This document shows, in pieces, positions 9,472-16,878 of a stretch of 35,824 nt of DNA. A program made the position numbers and the translations under genes. The notes beneath the pieces are model-generated. The model was not told the DNA's origin, ran no database searches, and was given only the letters and a program-made list of their open reading frames with translations. Where the stretch lies: contig UQHL01000027.1 of the NCBI GenBank assembly GCA_900540805.1, positions 1 to 35,824 of the forward strand, written 5' to 3'. Origin of the DNA: an uncultured Eubacteriales bacterium (GTDB lineage Bacteria > Bacillota > Clostridia > Christensenellales > Borkfalkiaceae). Every line of letters begins with the position of its first letter. Position 1 is the first letter of the stretch.

Positions 9472-10434
9472 ATGAAACGTATCGGTCTGTTGACGAGCGG
9501 CGGCGATGCACCCGGCATGAACGCGGCGATCCGCGCGGTAGTCAGGACGGCCATCTATTACGGCATGGAAGTTTACGGAATCGAGAGAGGCTATGCGGGC
9601 CTTTTGGAGGACGACGTTATCCCTATGGAAATGCGCAGCGTTTCCGATATCGTACAGCGCGGCGGCACGAAGCTCCGCACGGCGAGATGTCTTGAAATGC
9701 TGACGAAGGAAGGTCAGCAGAAAGCCGTCAAAACCTTGGAAAACAGGGGGCTCGAAGGCCTCGTGGTCATCGGCGGAGACGGATCTTTCCGTGCGGCGAG
9801 AGATTTAAGCGACGGCTTCGGCGTGCCTACGATCGGTATTCCCGGAACGATCGACAACGATCTCGAATACACCGATTACACGCTCGGCTTCGATACCGCC
9901 GTCAATACCTGTCTCGATATCATTAATAAGCTCCGCGACACGATGACCTCTCACGAGCGCATCTCCGTCGTCGAGGTGATGGGGCGGCACTGCGGCGACA
10001 TCGCGCTTTTCAGCGGTATCGCTTCGGGCGCCGAGATTATCGTTGTCCCCGAGATCACTTTCGATATGGACGATATCGTCATGAAAATCAACCGTTCCCG
10101 CGCGAGCGGAAAGCACTCCAACATCATCGTGGTGGCGGAGGGCGTCATGAGCGCGGAACAGTTTGCGCGGCAGCTTCAGGACGTGACTACCTATTCCGTG
10201 CGCCCGACCTGTATCGGGCACGTTCAACGCGGCGGTTCGCCCTCCATGGCGGACCGAATGCTGGCGGCGCAGTTCGGCAATAAAGCGGTGCGGCTCCTCA
10301 ACGAGGGCGTGGGCAACCGCGCGGTGGGAATCCGCAAAAACGAAATCATCGACATGGACATCATCGAAGCGGTGTCTATGAAGAAAAAATTCAATTACGA
10401 ATTGTACGAAACCCTCCAGATGATTTCCATGTAA
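9472..10434 (+). CDS. pfkA: ATP-dependent 6-phosphofructokinase
   Basis: PfkA phosphorylates fructose 6-phosphate to the 1,6-bisphosphate, the committed step of glycolysis. The 320-residue length is standard for bacterial ATP-PFK. Residues 9-18 (SGGDAPGMNA) bind ATP. GGDGS at 101-105, with Gly rather than Asp at position 104, indicates use of ATP rather than pyrophosphate. PGTIDND at 124-130 contains the catalytic Asp128, and the MGRHCGDIAL and HVQRGGSPS motifs follow. A good ribosome site (ACGGAGGA) precedes the ATG. The gene lies downstream of dnaE as in many Clostridia, but no pyruvate kinase gene follows it. Confidence 0.96.
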   Translation: MKRIGLLTSGGDAPGMNAAIRAVVRTAIYYGMEVYGIERGYAGLLEDDVIPMEMRSVSDIVQRGGTKLRTARCLEMLTKEGQQKAVKTLENRGLEGLVVIGGDGSFRAARDLSDGFGVPTIGIPGTIDNDLEYTDYTLGFDTAVNTCLDIINKLRDTMTSHERISVVEVMGRHCGDIALFSGIASGAEIIVVPEITFDMDDIVMKINRSRASGKHSNIIVVAEGVMSAEQFARQLQDVTTYSVRPTCIGHVQRGGSPSMADRMLAAQFGNKAVRLLNEGVGNRAVGIRKNEIIDMDIIEAVSMKKKFNYELYETLQMISM

Positions 10435-10449
10435 GGACTTCGAAAATCG

Positions 10450-10487
10450 AGGCCGTTTTTTCTCCCGTAGAAAAGGCGGCCTTTTTT
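10450..10487 (+). terminator. Rho-independent terminator after pfkA
   Basis: AGGCCG pairs with CGGCCT and the stem continues inward through T-rich and A-rich arms with two G-U pairs, closing on a CCCGT loop. About 14 pairs in total are followed directly by a T-run. Confidence 0.8.
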
Positions 10488-10578
10488 AAGGCGGAGCGCC
10501 TCGGATCAAACTTTCGGAAAGGTGCGCATAAATCCGACAAAAATTTACGAAAAAAGGGAAAAATTTTTCCGTTTGGTA

Positions 10579-10607
10579 TTGAAATTTTTTTCGTTTTATT
10601 ATATAAT
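10579..10607 (+). promoter_or_regulatory. Candidate sigma-A promoter for the PfkB-family kinase
   Basis: TTGAAA at 10579-10584 and TATAAT at 10602-10607 are separated by 17 bases. The site lies between the pfkA terminator and the kinase start. Confidence 0.7.
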
Positions 10608-10660
10608 AGGTAAGGTCGGACGGCGGAGCTGTTTTTCGCCGCCAAAAAGGAGCCGATTCC

Positions 10661-11587
10661 ATGATTTTAACCGTTTGTTTAAGTCCCTGTACGGACATTA
10701 CGATAGAACTCGATTCCCTCAACATCGGAAAGACGAACATCGTCAAAAGCAAGACGCTTTCCTTTACGGGAAAAGCGCTCAACGTTGCGATCGGCGTGGC
10801 GCGGCTCGGCGGCGAACCGTACGCCACGGGGCTGATGTACAACGAAAACGGCTATATGTTTGAAAACGCGCTTGACAAAGAGGGCGTGCCGTTTACGTTT
10901 GTGTGGAACAAGGGCCGCGTGCGGGAAAACTATAAGTTTATCGACAATAAATCCATGCTCACCGAGGTAAACGACGTAGGCGAGGAGGTCAGCGAGGGAA
11001 AGACGACCGAGCTGGTCAATATGGTGCAGATGCTTTCCTCCCGCAGCAACGTCACCGTCATTTCGGGCGGCCTGCCCCGCGGCGTGTCCGCGGACTATTA
11101 CGAAAGCCTGTTCCGCTGTGTGGACTCGAAAACCCTGAAGATCGTGGACGCGGAGGGCGCACGGCTTTTTGCGGCGCTGAAAGCGGGCGTGGATCTCGCA
11201 AAGCCCAATCTCGACGAGTTGCAAAATACGCTGGGCAGAGAGATTGTCGATAAAGAAGATATGCTGGCGGGCTGCAGAGAGATTATCGATCGGGGCGCCA
11301 AGACGGTGCTTTTGTCTCTCGGCAAGGACGGCGCGGTGATGACGGACGGCGCGCATCACTATTATTGCAAAAGCATAAACGTCGCCGTCAATTCTACGGT
11401 CGGCGCGGGCGACGGTATGGTCGCCGCGGCGGCGATGATGATGGAACAGGGTGCGCCTTTGCCCGATATCCTGCGCGCGGGGGTCGCCGCGGGGACGGCT
11501 ACCGTGACGACGTTTGGACAGATATCTTTCACGCAAGAAAAATATAGGGAGATATTAAGCAATTTGCGCGTGACGGAATTTTTTTGA
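10661..11587 (+). CDS. PfkB-family hexose-phosphate kinase (1-phosphofructokinase / tagatose-6-phosphate kinase type)
   Basis: The 308-residue product belongs to the FruK/LacC branch of the PfkB (ribokinase) family, which phosphorylates fructose 1-phosphate or tagatose 6-phosphate. The substrate motif is GKALNVA (residues 38-44, usually GKGxNVA). SGGLPRGV (135-142) and KPNLDEL (181-187) are typical of FruK. The ATP-binding and catalytic motif VGAGDGM is at 247-253, with Asp251 as the likely base. It has its own promoter and is separated from pfkA by a terminator. No PTS transporter or DeoR regulator is adjacent, so the exact sugar phosphate cannot be fixed from context. Confidence 0.85.
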   Translation: MILTVCLSPCTDITIELDSLNIGKTNIVKSKTLSFTGKALNVAIGVARLGGEPYATGLMYNENGYMFENALDKEGVPFTFVWNKGRVRENYKFIDNKSMLTEVNDVGEEVSEGKTTELVNMVQMLSSRSNVTVISGGLPRGVSADYYESLFRCVDSKTLKIVDAEGARLFAALKAGVDLAKPNLDELQNTLGREIVDKEDMLAGCREIIDRGAKTVLLSLGKDGAVMTDGAHHYYCKSINVAVNSTVGAGDGMVAAAAMMMEQGAPLPDILRAGVAAGTATVTTFGQISFTQEKYREILSNLRVTEFF

Positions 11588-11617
11588 GAAAAATTTTGAA
11601 CAAACGAAAAATTACGG

Positions 11618-11651
11618 TTCATAAATTCGTTTTGCCTGCATATAATATAAT
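11618..11651 (+). promoter_or_regulatory. Candidate promoter of a non-coding transcript
   Basis: TATAAT occurs at 11641-11646 and again, overlapping, at 11646-11651. A weak -35 (TTCATA, 11618-11623) lies 17 bases upstream of the first. No convincing coding gene follows before a strong terminator at 11889. Confidence 0.4.
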
Positions 11652-11655
11652 ATTG

Positions 11656-11919
11656 TTACGAAGGGAGAAGGCGGTTTCGCCGCGCAGGTAAGGGAAAGGA
11701 AAGCGAGGGAAATCGGTTCGCTTTTCCGATGGCAAAGACGGACGCCGGAAAAGGCGCCGCACAAAAACTTCTTTGCTCCGCCGGAGAATGGCACTTAAAA
11801 TACGCTTCGGATAAAACGGTTAACGGCGCTTTGCAACTGCTCGGTTGCAAAGGCGCATAACTGAAAGGCTAAAAAACCGAAAACTTCGACCGCGGCGGGT
11901 TGCGCCGCGGTTTTTGTTT
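11656..11919 (+). ncRNA. Candidate structured non-coding RNA (family not recognised)
   Basis: The stretch between a TATAAT box and a strong terminator is rich in inverted repeats. Visible stems include AAAGCGA / TCGCTTT near 11700-11730, CGCC / GGCG near 11750-11765, CTCCG / GGAG near 11775-11787, and a long arm with GCGC plus TTTGCAAC pairing to GTTGCAAA plus GGCGC (about 11824-11857) with one bulge. I looked for 6S, tmRNA, SRP, RNase P, T-box and cobalamin-riboswitch core motifs and saw none. It could be a small RNA, or the leader of the small gene at 12049, although that gene has its own promoter. Confidence 0.4.
11889..11919 (+). terminator. Strong rho-independent terminator
   Basis: A perfect 9-bp stem (ACCGCGGCG / CGCCGCGGT) with a GGTTG loop is followed by TTTTGTTT. 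It ends the candidate non-coding transcript. Confidence 0.8.
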
Positions 11920-11989
11920 GCCCAAAGGCAGGCGGTGGGAAAATATACGGCAAAAAATAAAAAATTTACAATTTTTTCACTCAAAAGCA

Positions 11990-12018
11990 TTGAAAAAAAT
12001 GTCGAAATTTATTATAAT
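11990..12018 (+). promoter_or_regulatory. Candidate sigma-A promoter for the small Cys-rich gene
   Basis: TTGAAA at 11990-11995 and TATAAT at 12013-12018 are spaced by 17 bases, about 30 bases before the start codon at 12049. Confidence 0.75.
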
Positions 12019-12048
12019 ATAGATAGGAACAAAACGGGAGGCGGCGTT

Positions 12049-12243
12049 ATGGATTTCAAGGCGGAACAAGACAGATTAGACAAGATCAAGTGGGACGACA
12101 GCATGCGGGAAGGAAGGGACAAATGCGGAACGTACGATTTTTGCGCTTGCTGTAAAAAAGAGGCTCAATATCCCTGTGCCCGCGCGGCTCATCGCTATCG
12201 TAACGGCTACGTCCGCATTGCGATTCTGCGCGCCCGTGAATAA
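12049..12243 (+). CDS. Small Cys-rich protein of unknown function
   Basis: The 64-residue product is hydrophilic and contains five Cys residues (26, 32, 34, 35, 43) in a C-x5-C-x-CC-x7-C pattern, plus His48. This suggests a metal-binding or redox fold, but I do not recognise a named family. I chose the ATG at 12049 because it follows GGGAGGCGG at normal spacing and lies just after a good promoter. An open frame extends upstream to 11845, but it runs through the terminator and promoter and is not believable as protein. The gene appears to be monocistronic. Confidence 0.65.
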   Translation: MDFKAEQDRLDKIKWDDSMREGRDKCGTYDFCACCKKEAQYPCARAAHRYRNGYVRIAILRARE

Positions 12244-12285
12244 ATTTTTTACCGCTCAAACGGGTCGGAAATCTGATAAACAGCG

Positions 12286-12343
12286 GCTTTTTTCTTCGTA
12301 AAGGGATAGTACGGCCTTTTTTAAGAAGGAAAAAGCTTTTTTT
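12286..12343 (+). terminator. Terminator or attenuator upstream of the GNAT gene
   Basis: GCTTTTTTCTTC (12286-12297) pairs with GAAGGAAAAAGC (12325-12336) through 12 pairs including one G-U, and is followed by TTTTTTT. It ends only 15 bases before the acetyltransferase start, so it may end the small gene or attenuate the next one. Confidence 0.5.
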
Positions 12344-12357
12344 ATTTTGAGGAAAAG

Positions 12358-13101
12358 ATGAAAACGAAGAAAGAATTTAGCGAAGTCGCCCGCCTTTTTG
12401 AAGGCTGGGAGGAAACGATGATTTATACCTGTCTCGAGGGACGGATGGGAAAAGTGATATTGGACGGAAATAATCCGCCTCGTGCGGCGCTGGCCGAGGT
12501 GGGATATTTTTGCTTTTTTGCGGGCGAGCCGGACGAGGAATTGATTAGACGGGCGTCTGCTCCCGCATTGACGCCGCAGGACGAAAGGTGGTGCCGCGCA
12601 ATCGAACGGGTATGGGGGCCGCGCGTCGAGCGAACGCTTCGCTATGCCGTGAAAAAGGAACGGGACGTTTTCGAGCTCGAAAAACTGCGGGGATTTGTTG
12701 GGGCGCTACCGCCCGAATATACCTTGAAGGAGATTGACGGCGGGCTTTTCGAAAGGCTGCTTTCCGAGGAATGGTCGAGAGATTTTTGCTCGCTGTATCC
12801 CTCGTATGAGGAATATAAAGCCCACGGCTTGGGCTTTGCGGCATTGAAGGAAGGCGTGCCCGTCGCGGGCGCTTCGTCCTATACGTTTTGGTCGGAGGGG
12901 ATCGAAATAGAGATAGACACCCGTTCCGATTGCCGTAGAAAAGGGCTTGCCACGGTCTGCGCTTCCGCGCTTATTCTCGAATGTCTGCGCCGCGGGCTGT
13001 ATCCCAGCTGGGACGCGCACGACCTGCGGTCTCTCGCGCTGGCGGAAAAGCTCGGATACCACAGGGATAAACCCTATCCCGTTTATTCGTTAAAAGCCTA
13101 A
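12358..13101 (+). CDS. GNAT-family N-acetyltransferase
   Basis: The 247-residue product resembles the two-part GNAT_acetyltran group of Firmicutes: a variable N-terminal half and a C-terminal GNAT domain. The acetyl-CoA binding loop is visible as RRKGLAT near residues 196-202, followed by a helix and SLALAEKLGY near 225-234, typical of the GNAT C-terminus. It would transfer an acetyl group to an unknown amine. The start follows TGAGGAAAAG. It sits alone between a terminator-like hairpin and the ABC transporter operon, so the neighbours give no hint of substrate. Confidence 0.75.
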   Translation: MKTKKEFSEVARLFEGWEETMIYTCLEGRMGKVILDGNNPPRAALAEVGYFCFFAGEPDEELIRRASAPALTPQDERWCRAIERVWGPRVERTLRYAVKKERDVFELEKLRGFVGALPPEYTLKEIDGGLFERLLSEEWSRDFCSLYPSYEEYKAHGLGFAALKEGVPVAGASSYTFWSEGIEIEIDTRSDCRRKGLATVCASALILECLRRGLYPSWDAHDLRSLALAEKLGYHRDKPYPVYSLKA

Positions 13102-13165
13102 GCCAAGGGACGCGCTTTAATATTAAGATATCGTATAATAAAAAAGGAGAGGAGGACGAAAGGAG

Positions 13166-13861
13166 ATGGGCAATATCGAAGTGAGAGACCTGAAAAAGAT
13201 TTATGGCGGTGCGGATAATCCCGTGACGGCGCTTTCGGGCGTTTCGTTTTCGCTGGATATCGGCGAATTTGTCGTGATTTTAGGACCCTCGGGCAGCGGG
13301 AAAAGCACTCTCCTGAATATACTCGGCGGCATGGATTCCGCATCGGAGGGGAGCGTCGAGGTGGCGGGAAAGGATATCGTCCGTTTTTCCGAGAAACAGC
13401 TGGTGACCTATCGCAGAAACGATATCGGATTTGTCTTTCAATTTTATAATTTGATGCAGAATCTGACCGCTCTCGAAAACGTCGCCCTGTCGGAGAGCGT
13501 CGGAGGTATGGAAGCGGCGGAAGCGCTTCGGCTGGTGGGGCTGGAAAAACGCGCGGATAATTTCCCCGCTCAGCTTTCGGGCGGCGAGCAGCAGCGCGTC
13601 GCCATTGCCCGCGCCGTGGTGAAAAATCCCCGGCTCCTGCTCTGCGACGAGCCGACGGGCGCACTCGACAGCGGCACGGGGAAAAATATTATTTCCCTGC
13701 TTTTGTCGCTTGCCAAAAAGAAGGATAAGACGATCGTCGTGGTGACGCACAACGCCAAGCTTGCGGAAGTGGCCGATCGGGTAATCAGGCTTTCGGACGG
13801 GCGGATCGTCAGCGACGAGCGGATGGGGGCGCCGAAATCGCCGGAGGAGATTGACTGGTGA
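13166..13861 (+). CDS. ABC transporter ATP-binding protein, MacB/LolD type
   Basis: The 231-residue ATPase energises the permease encoded immediately downstream. Walker A is GPSGSGKST (residues 40-48), the Q-loop is in FVFQFYNLMQNL, the signature is LSGGEQQRVAIARA, Walker B is LLLCDEPTGALD and the switch His is in VVVTHN. The pattern is that of the LolD/MacB/FtsE family, whose members drive mechanotransmission rather than classical import. The stop TGA overlaps the permease ATG by one base (TGATG), indicating translational coupling. A strong ribosome site (GAAAGGAG) precedes the ATG. The substrate is not known; peptide export, antibiotic defence and lipoprotein-related roles are all possible for this type. 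Confidence 0.9.
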   Translation: MGNIEVRDLKKIYGGADNPVTALSGVSFSLDIGEFVVILGPSGSGKSTLLNILGGMDSASEGSVEVAGKDIVRFSEKQLVTYRRNDIGFVFQFYNLMQNLTALENVALSESVGGMEAAEALRLVGLEKRADNFPAQLSGGEQQRVAIARAVVKNPRLLLCDEPTGALDSGTGKNIISLLLSLAKKKDKTIVVVTHNAKLAEVADRVIRLSDGRIVSDERMGAPKSPEEIDW

Positions 13862-16203
13862 TGAAATCGGGAAAAATACTTCGTCGGCTCGCCGCGCGCG
13901 AAATGAAGAAAAACCGTTTGCAGTTCGCTTCCATGATCGCCATTACCATGCTGGCAGTGACGTTGTTCTGCGGCTTTATCTCCAATACCAAAACGCTGGA
14001 ACGGGCGGTAAACAAATATTTCACCTCGACAAACCTCTGTGATCTTTGCGTACAGATGGGCAAGATAACCGATACGGAAAAGGAATACTTTTCCTCGCTG
14101 GACGCCGTTGCGGAATACCGCGCGTATGCGGAGGGCACTCTGGACGGAAAAAGTGCAAAGCTTTACGTGGGAGATACGTCCGTCTCCCGTCCCGAGGTGG
14201 TGCAGGGCGTTTCGGGCGTGACGATCGATCAACGTACGGCCGAGCTCAACAACATCTCGGTGGGGTCCGACGTTACGCTGGGCGTTACGCTTCCCTTAGG
14301 CTCCCGATACTACGACGTAGAAATGGAAGCGAAAGTGACGGGACTGATGAATTTCCCCGAAACTACCGTTTCCGCCTCGTCGGTGGCGGTGTATATTTCC
14401 GAAGCGAAGTTTGAGGAAATGGCGAAAGAGAAATATCCGTATATAAATATCGACGTCTCCTATTTTTATAACCAGGTGGTGATAAAGACGTCCGAGGCCG
14501 ACGCTTTGAAGACGGAAATAAACGAACGTTTCGAAGGGGACGGCAATCTCATTTTTATTTACGACCGCGAGAGTATGGAGGCGCCTCTCCTTTTGGACGG
14601 CGAGATTAGCCAAAGCAGAAAAATGCTGTATGTGTTTCCCGTCATTTTCCTCCTGGTATCCGTATTCGTTATTCTCACCACGGTCAACCGTTTGATTTTG
14701 GACGAACGCACGGAAATCGGCACGTTGAAGGCCTTGGGCTTCAGCCGCGGGGAGATACTGCGCCACTACGCGGGGTTCGGCGGCATTTTATGCCTCGTCG
14801 GCGGTGCGGTCGGGGCGGTGGTCGGGCCGTTTATCGTGCCCAACGTCATGAAGGTGAAATACCAGCTGGTGTATAATCTGTCCATACCCGTAATCCCCGC
14901 GTTCGACGTTTTGGGCACTGTTTTTGCCGTCGGGACGGTGGCGCTGCTGGCGGCGGTCATCAGCGTCCTCGTTTGCAGAAACGTCGTCAAGGAAAGCCCC
15001 GCTTCCTGCATGCGCCCCGCCGTACCGAAGGATAATTTATTTCTGCGGTTGGGAAAGCGCAGAGACGTTAAGGAAAAAGCGCCGGAGCGCGTCAAGGAAA
15101 AGGGAAGGGTTTCCTTCAAGGGCAGAAAGGACGGCGCGCTCTCCTTCAAAATGGCCGTCCGCAATATTGCGATCAAGCCCGTGCGCGCGCTGATGACAGT
15201 CATCGGGATTACGGGCTGCGTGGCGCTTCTGATGTGCGCGTTCGGAATCGGGGACACCGTCAACAACAGTCTGGAAACGGAGTTTTATAAACAATTTACC
15301 TACGATATTTCCACGCCTTACAATACCTCGGGCTTTACGAAAAAAATGGACGCGATGAAAGCTTCGGGCGAAATAGAGGCTTTTGAAACCTATAAAATTC
15401 ATTACATGACGGCAATCGGCGCGGAAGCGAATAAGGACGTCAAGGTCTATAATTTTTCCGAAAATATGACGATGACCACAATCGATACGAGCGGCGGAAG
15501 GGTGGTGATGTCCCGTTCGGTTGCGGAATTTCTCGGACTCAAAGAGGGCGGAACGTTTACGTTAAATTCGGGCGCGCAGAGCTTCGAGCTTACGTTAAGC
15601 GAAATCGTCGATACCGCTATCACCAAAGGCGTATTTCTGCATACCGACCTTTTCGGGGATATTTACGGCACTTCGTCGGCGTGGATCAGGGCGGACAATA
15701 TCACCGATGAGCTGATCGATAAGATAAACGAAGCGGGGGGCACCGCGCAGGCTACCAGCGTGAAAGATATGTGGGGGTATGTGGAAGATAAGGTTTCTTC
15801 CATAAACGCGATGAAATATACCCTTATGATCTTTGCCGTACTCCTTTCGGTCGTGGTGCTTTATAATCTGTCCCTGCTGAATATCAACGAGCGGACGCGG
15901 GATATCGCCACGCTGAAGGTACTCGGCTTCAAGCGCGGCAAAATAGCGCTTTCTCTGCTGTTTGAAATTATGCTCCTGACGCTGGCGGGGACTGTCTGCG
16001 GCTTGATCCTGGGCTATCCGCTCACCTATCTGGTATTGAGTATAAACAAAGTGGAAATCATGAGTTTTCTTTACTATCTCAAGCCCGTGTCGTACGTGTA
16101 TTCCGCTTTGCTGGCGCTCCTCACGTCGTTTGCGATTAATTATATCTTCGGCAGAAGCCTCGATAAGATAAATATGATAGAATCTTTGAAAAGCGTGGAA
16201 TAA
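13861..16203 (+). CDS. FtsX-like ABC transporter permease
   Basis: The roughly 780-residue membrane protein has an N-terminal transmembrane helix (about residues 22-42), a large extracellular domain, and a block of three helices near residues 260-375 with the FtsX motif ERTEIGTLKALGFSRGEI. A basic linker follows, then a second half repeating the plan, with ERTRDIATLKVLGFKRGKI near residues 675-693 and C-terminal helices. It is thus a double FtsX-domain permease. I prefer the ATG overlapping the ATPase stop; a GTG one codon upstream is also possible. With the ATPase it forms a MacB-like transporter. No accessory membrane-fusion protein is encoded next to it. Confidence 0.88.
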   Translation: MKSGKILRRLAAREMKKNRLQFASMIAITMLAVTLFCGFISNTKTLERAVNKYFTSTNLCDLCVQMGKITDTEKEYFSSLDAVAEYRAYAEGTLDGKSAKLYVGDTSVSRPEVVQGVSGVTIDQRTAELNNISVGSDVTLGVTLPLGSRYYDVEMEAKVTGLMNFPETTVSASSVAVYISEAKFEEMAKEKYPYINIDVSYFYNQVVIKTSEADALKTEINERFEGDGNLIFIYDRESMEAPLLLDGEISQSRKMLYVFPVIFLLVSVFVILTTVNRLILDERTEIGTLKALGFSRGEILRHYAGFGGILCLVGGAVGAVVGPFIVPNVMKVKYQLVYNLSIPVIPAFDVLGTVFAVGTVALLAAVISVLVCRNVVKESPASCMRPAVPKDNLFLRLGKRRDVKEKAPERVKEKGRVSFKGRKDGALSFKMAVRNIAIKPVRALMTVIGITGCVALLMCAFGIGDTVNNSLETEFYKQFTYDISTPYNTSGFTKKMDAMKASGEIEAFETYKIHYMTAIGAEANKDVKVYNFSENMTMTTIDTSGGRVVMSRSVAEFLGLKEGGTFTLNSGAQSFELTLSEIVDTAITKGVFLHTDLFGDIYGTSSAWIRADNITDELIDKINEAGGTAQATSVKDMWGYVEDKVSSINAMKYTLMIFAVLLSVVVLYNLSLLNINERTRDIATLKVLGFKRGKIALSLLFEIMLLTLAGTVCGLILGYPLTYLVLSINKVEIMSFLYYLKPVSYVYSALLALLTSFAINYIFGRSLDKINMIESLKSVE

Positions 16204-16220
16204 AATTTTTGTCAAATCTG

Positions 16221-16248
16221 TTGGCTTTTGCAAAAATAGGTGTATAAT
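16221..16248 (+). promoter_or_regulatory. Candidate sigma-A promoter for the DUF308-like gene
   Basis: TTGGCT at 16221-16226 lies 16 bases upstream of a perfect TATAAT at 16243-16248, about 35 bases before the start codon. Confidence 0.55.
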
Positions 16249-16283
16249 AATATAGTAAAAAACATAAAAACGGAGGAAAGCAT

Positions 16284-16763
16284 ATGAAAACCTCTCAAAA
16301 GGTCGTTGCCGCGGCGCTGACGATTGCCCTCGGCGTACTCTTGATCGTTTTGAAAAGCGGGCTGGTCAATCTCGTTTTGGTCGGTCTCGGCGTTATGCTG
16401 ATCGTTCTCGGCATTTTGAATATCGTTGACAAATTGGTTCCGTTGGGCGTGACAAAAATCGTCATCGGCGCGCTCGTGGCTTTGTTCGGCGGATTGTTTT
16501 GGAAGGTTATGCTCTATATCGTGGCGGCTTTGCTGCTGATCTACGGCATTCTTCAGCTGTACGGACGGATCAAGCTCAAGGTAAAATGTTCCCGAACGAT
16601 TGATACGATTATCGCTTATGCGGCGCCCGTATTGTGTATCGTCATCGCGTTGCTCTTATTTTTCAATCAGGGCGGTACGATCAACTGGATATTTGTCGTG
16701 TCGGGCGTGTTCACGGTGATTGAAGGCGTCCTCATGCTGATAGACTCGCTGAGAAAAAATTGA
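16284..16763 (+). CDS. DUF308/HdeD-like integral membrane protein
   Basis: The 159-residue protein is almost entirely hydrophobic, with about six transmembrane segments arranged as two or three helical hairpins. Repeated short motifs such as GVMLIVLGILNIVD and LLLIYGILQLYG are typical of the DUF308 family (HdeD-like). The function of this family is poorly known; HdeD is linked to acid tolerance in enterobacteria. The ATG is preceded by CGGAGGAAAG. It has its own promoter and no clear functional partner nearby. Confidence 0.7.
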   Translation: MKTSQKVVAAALTIALGVLLIVLKSGLVNLVLVGLGVMLIVLGILNIVDKLVPLGVTKIVIGALVALFGGLFWKVMLYIVAALLLIYGILQLYGRIKLKVKCSRTIDTIIAYAAPVLCIVIALLLFFNQGGTINWIFVVSGVFTVIEGVLMLIDSLRKN

Positions 16764-16878
16764 AGACGTACTGCGGAGATACTTCCTGCAATTTGCGCCG
16801 ATTTTCGGACGGAGCGCGTTTTCAGCGGCGGGGTGGAGAACGCCGAACGGGAATAACGAAAAAAGGAATATAAAAAAT

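Noticed and set aside
11845..12048. Upstream extension of the small Cys-rich protein
   Set aside because: It runs through a strong terminator and the promoter of the gene, and translates to low-complexity basic sequence.
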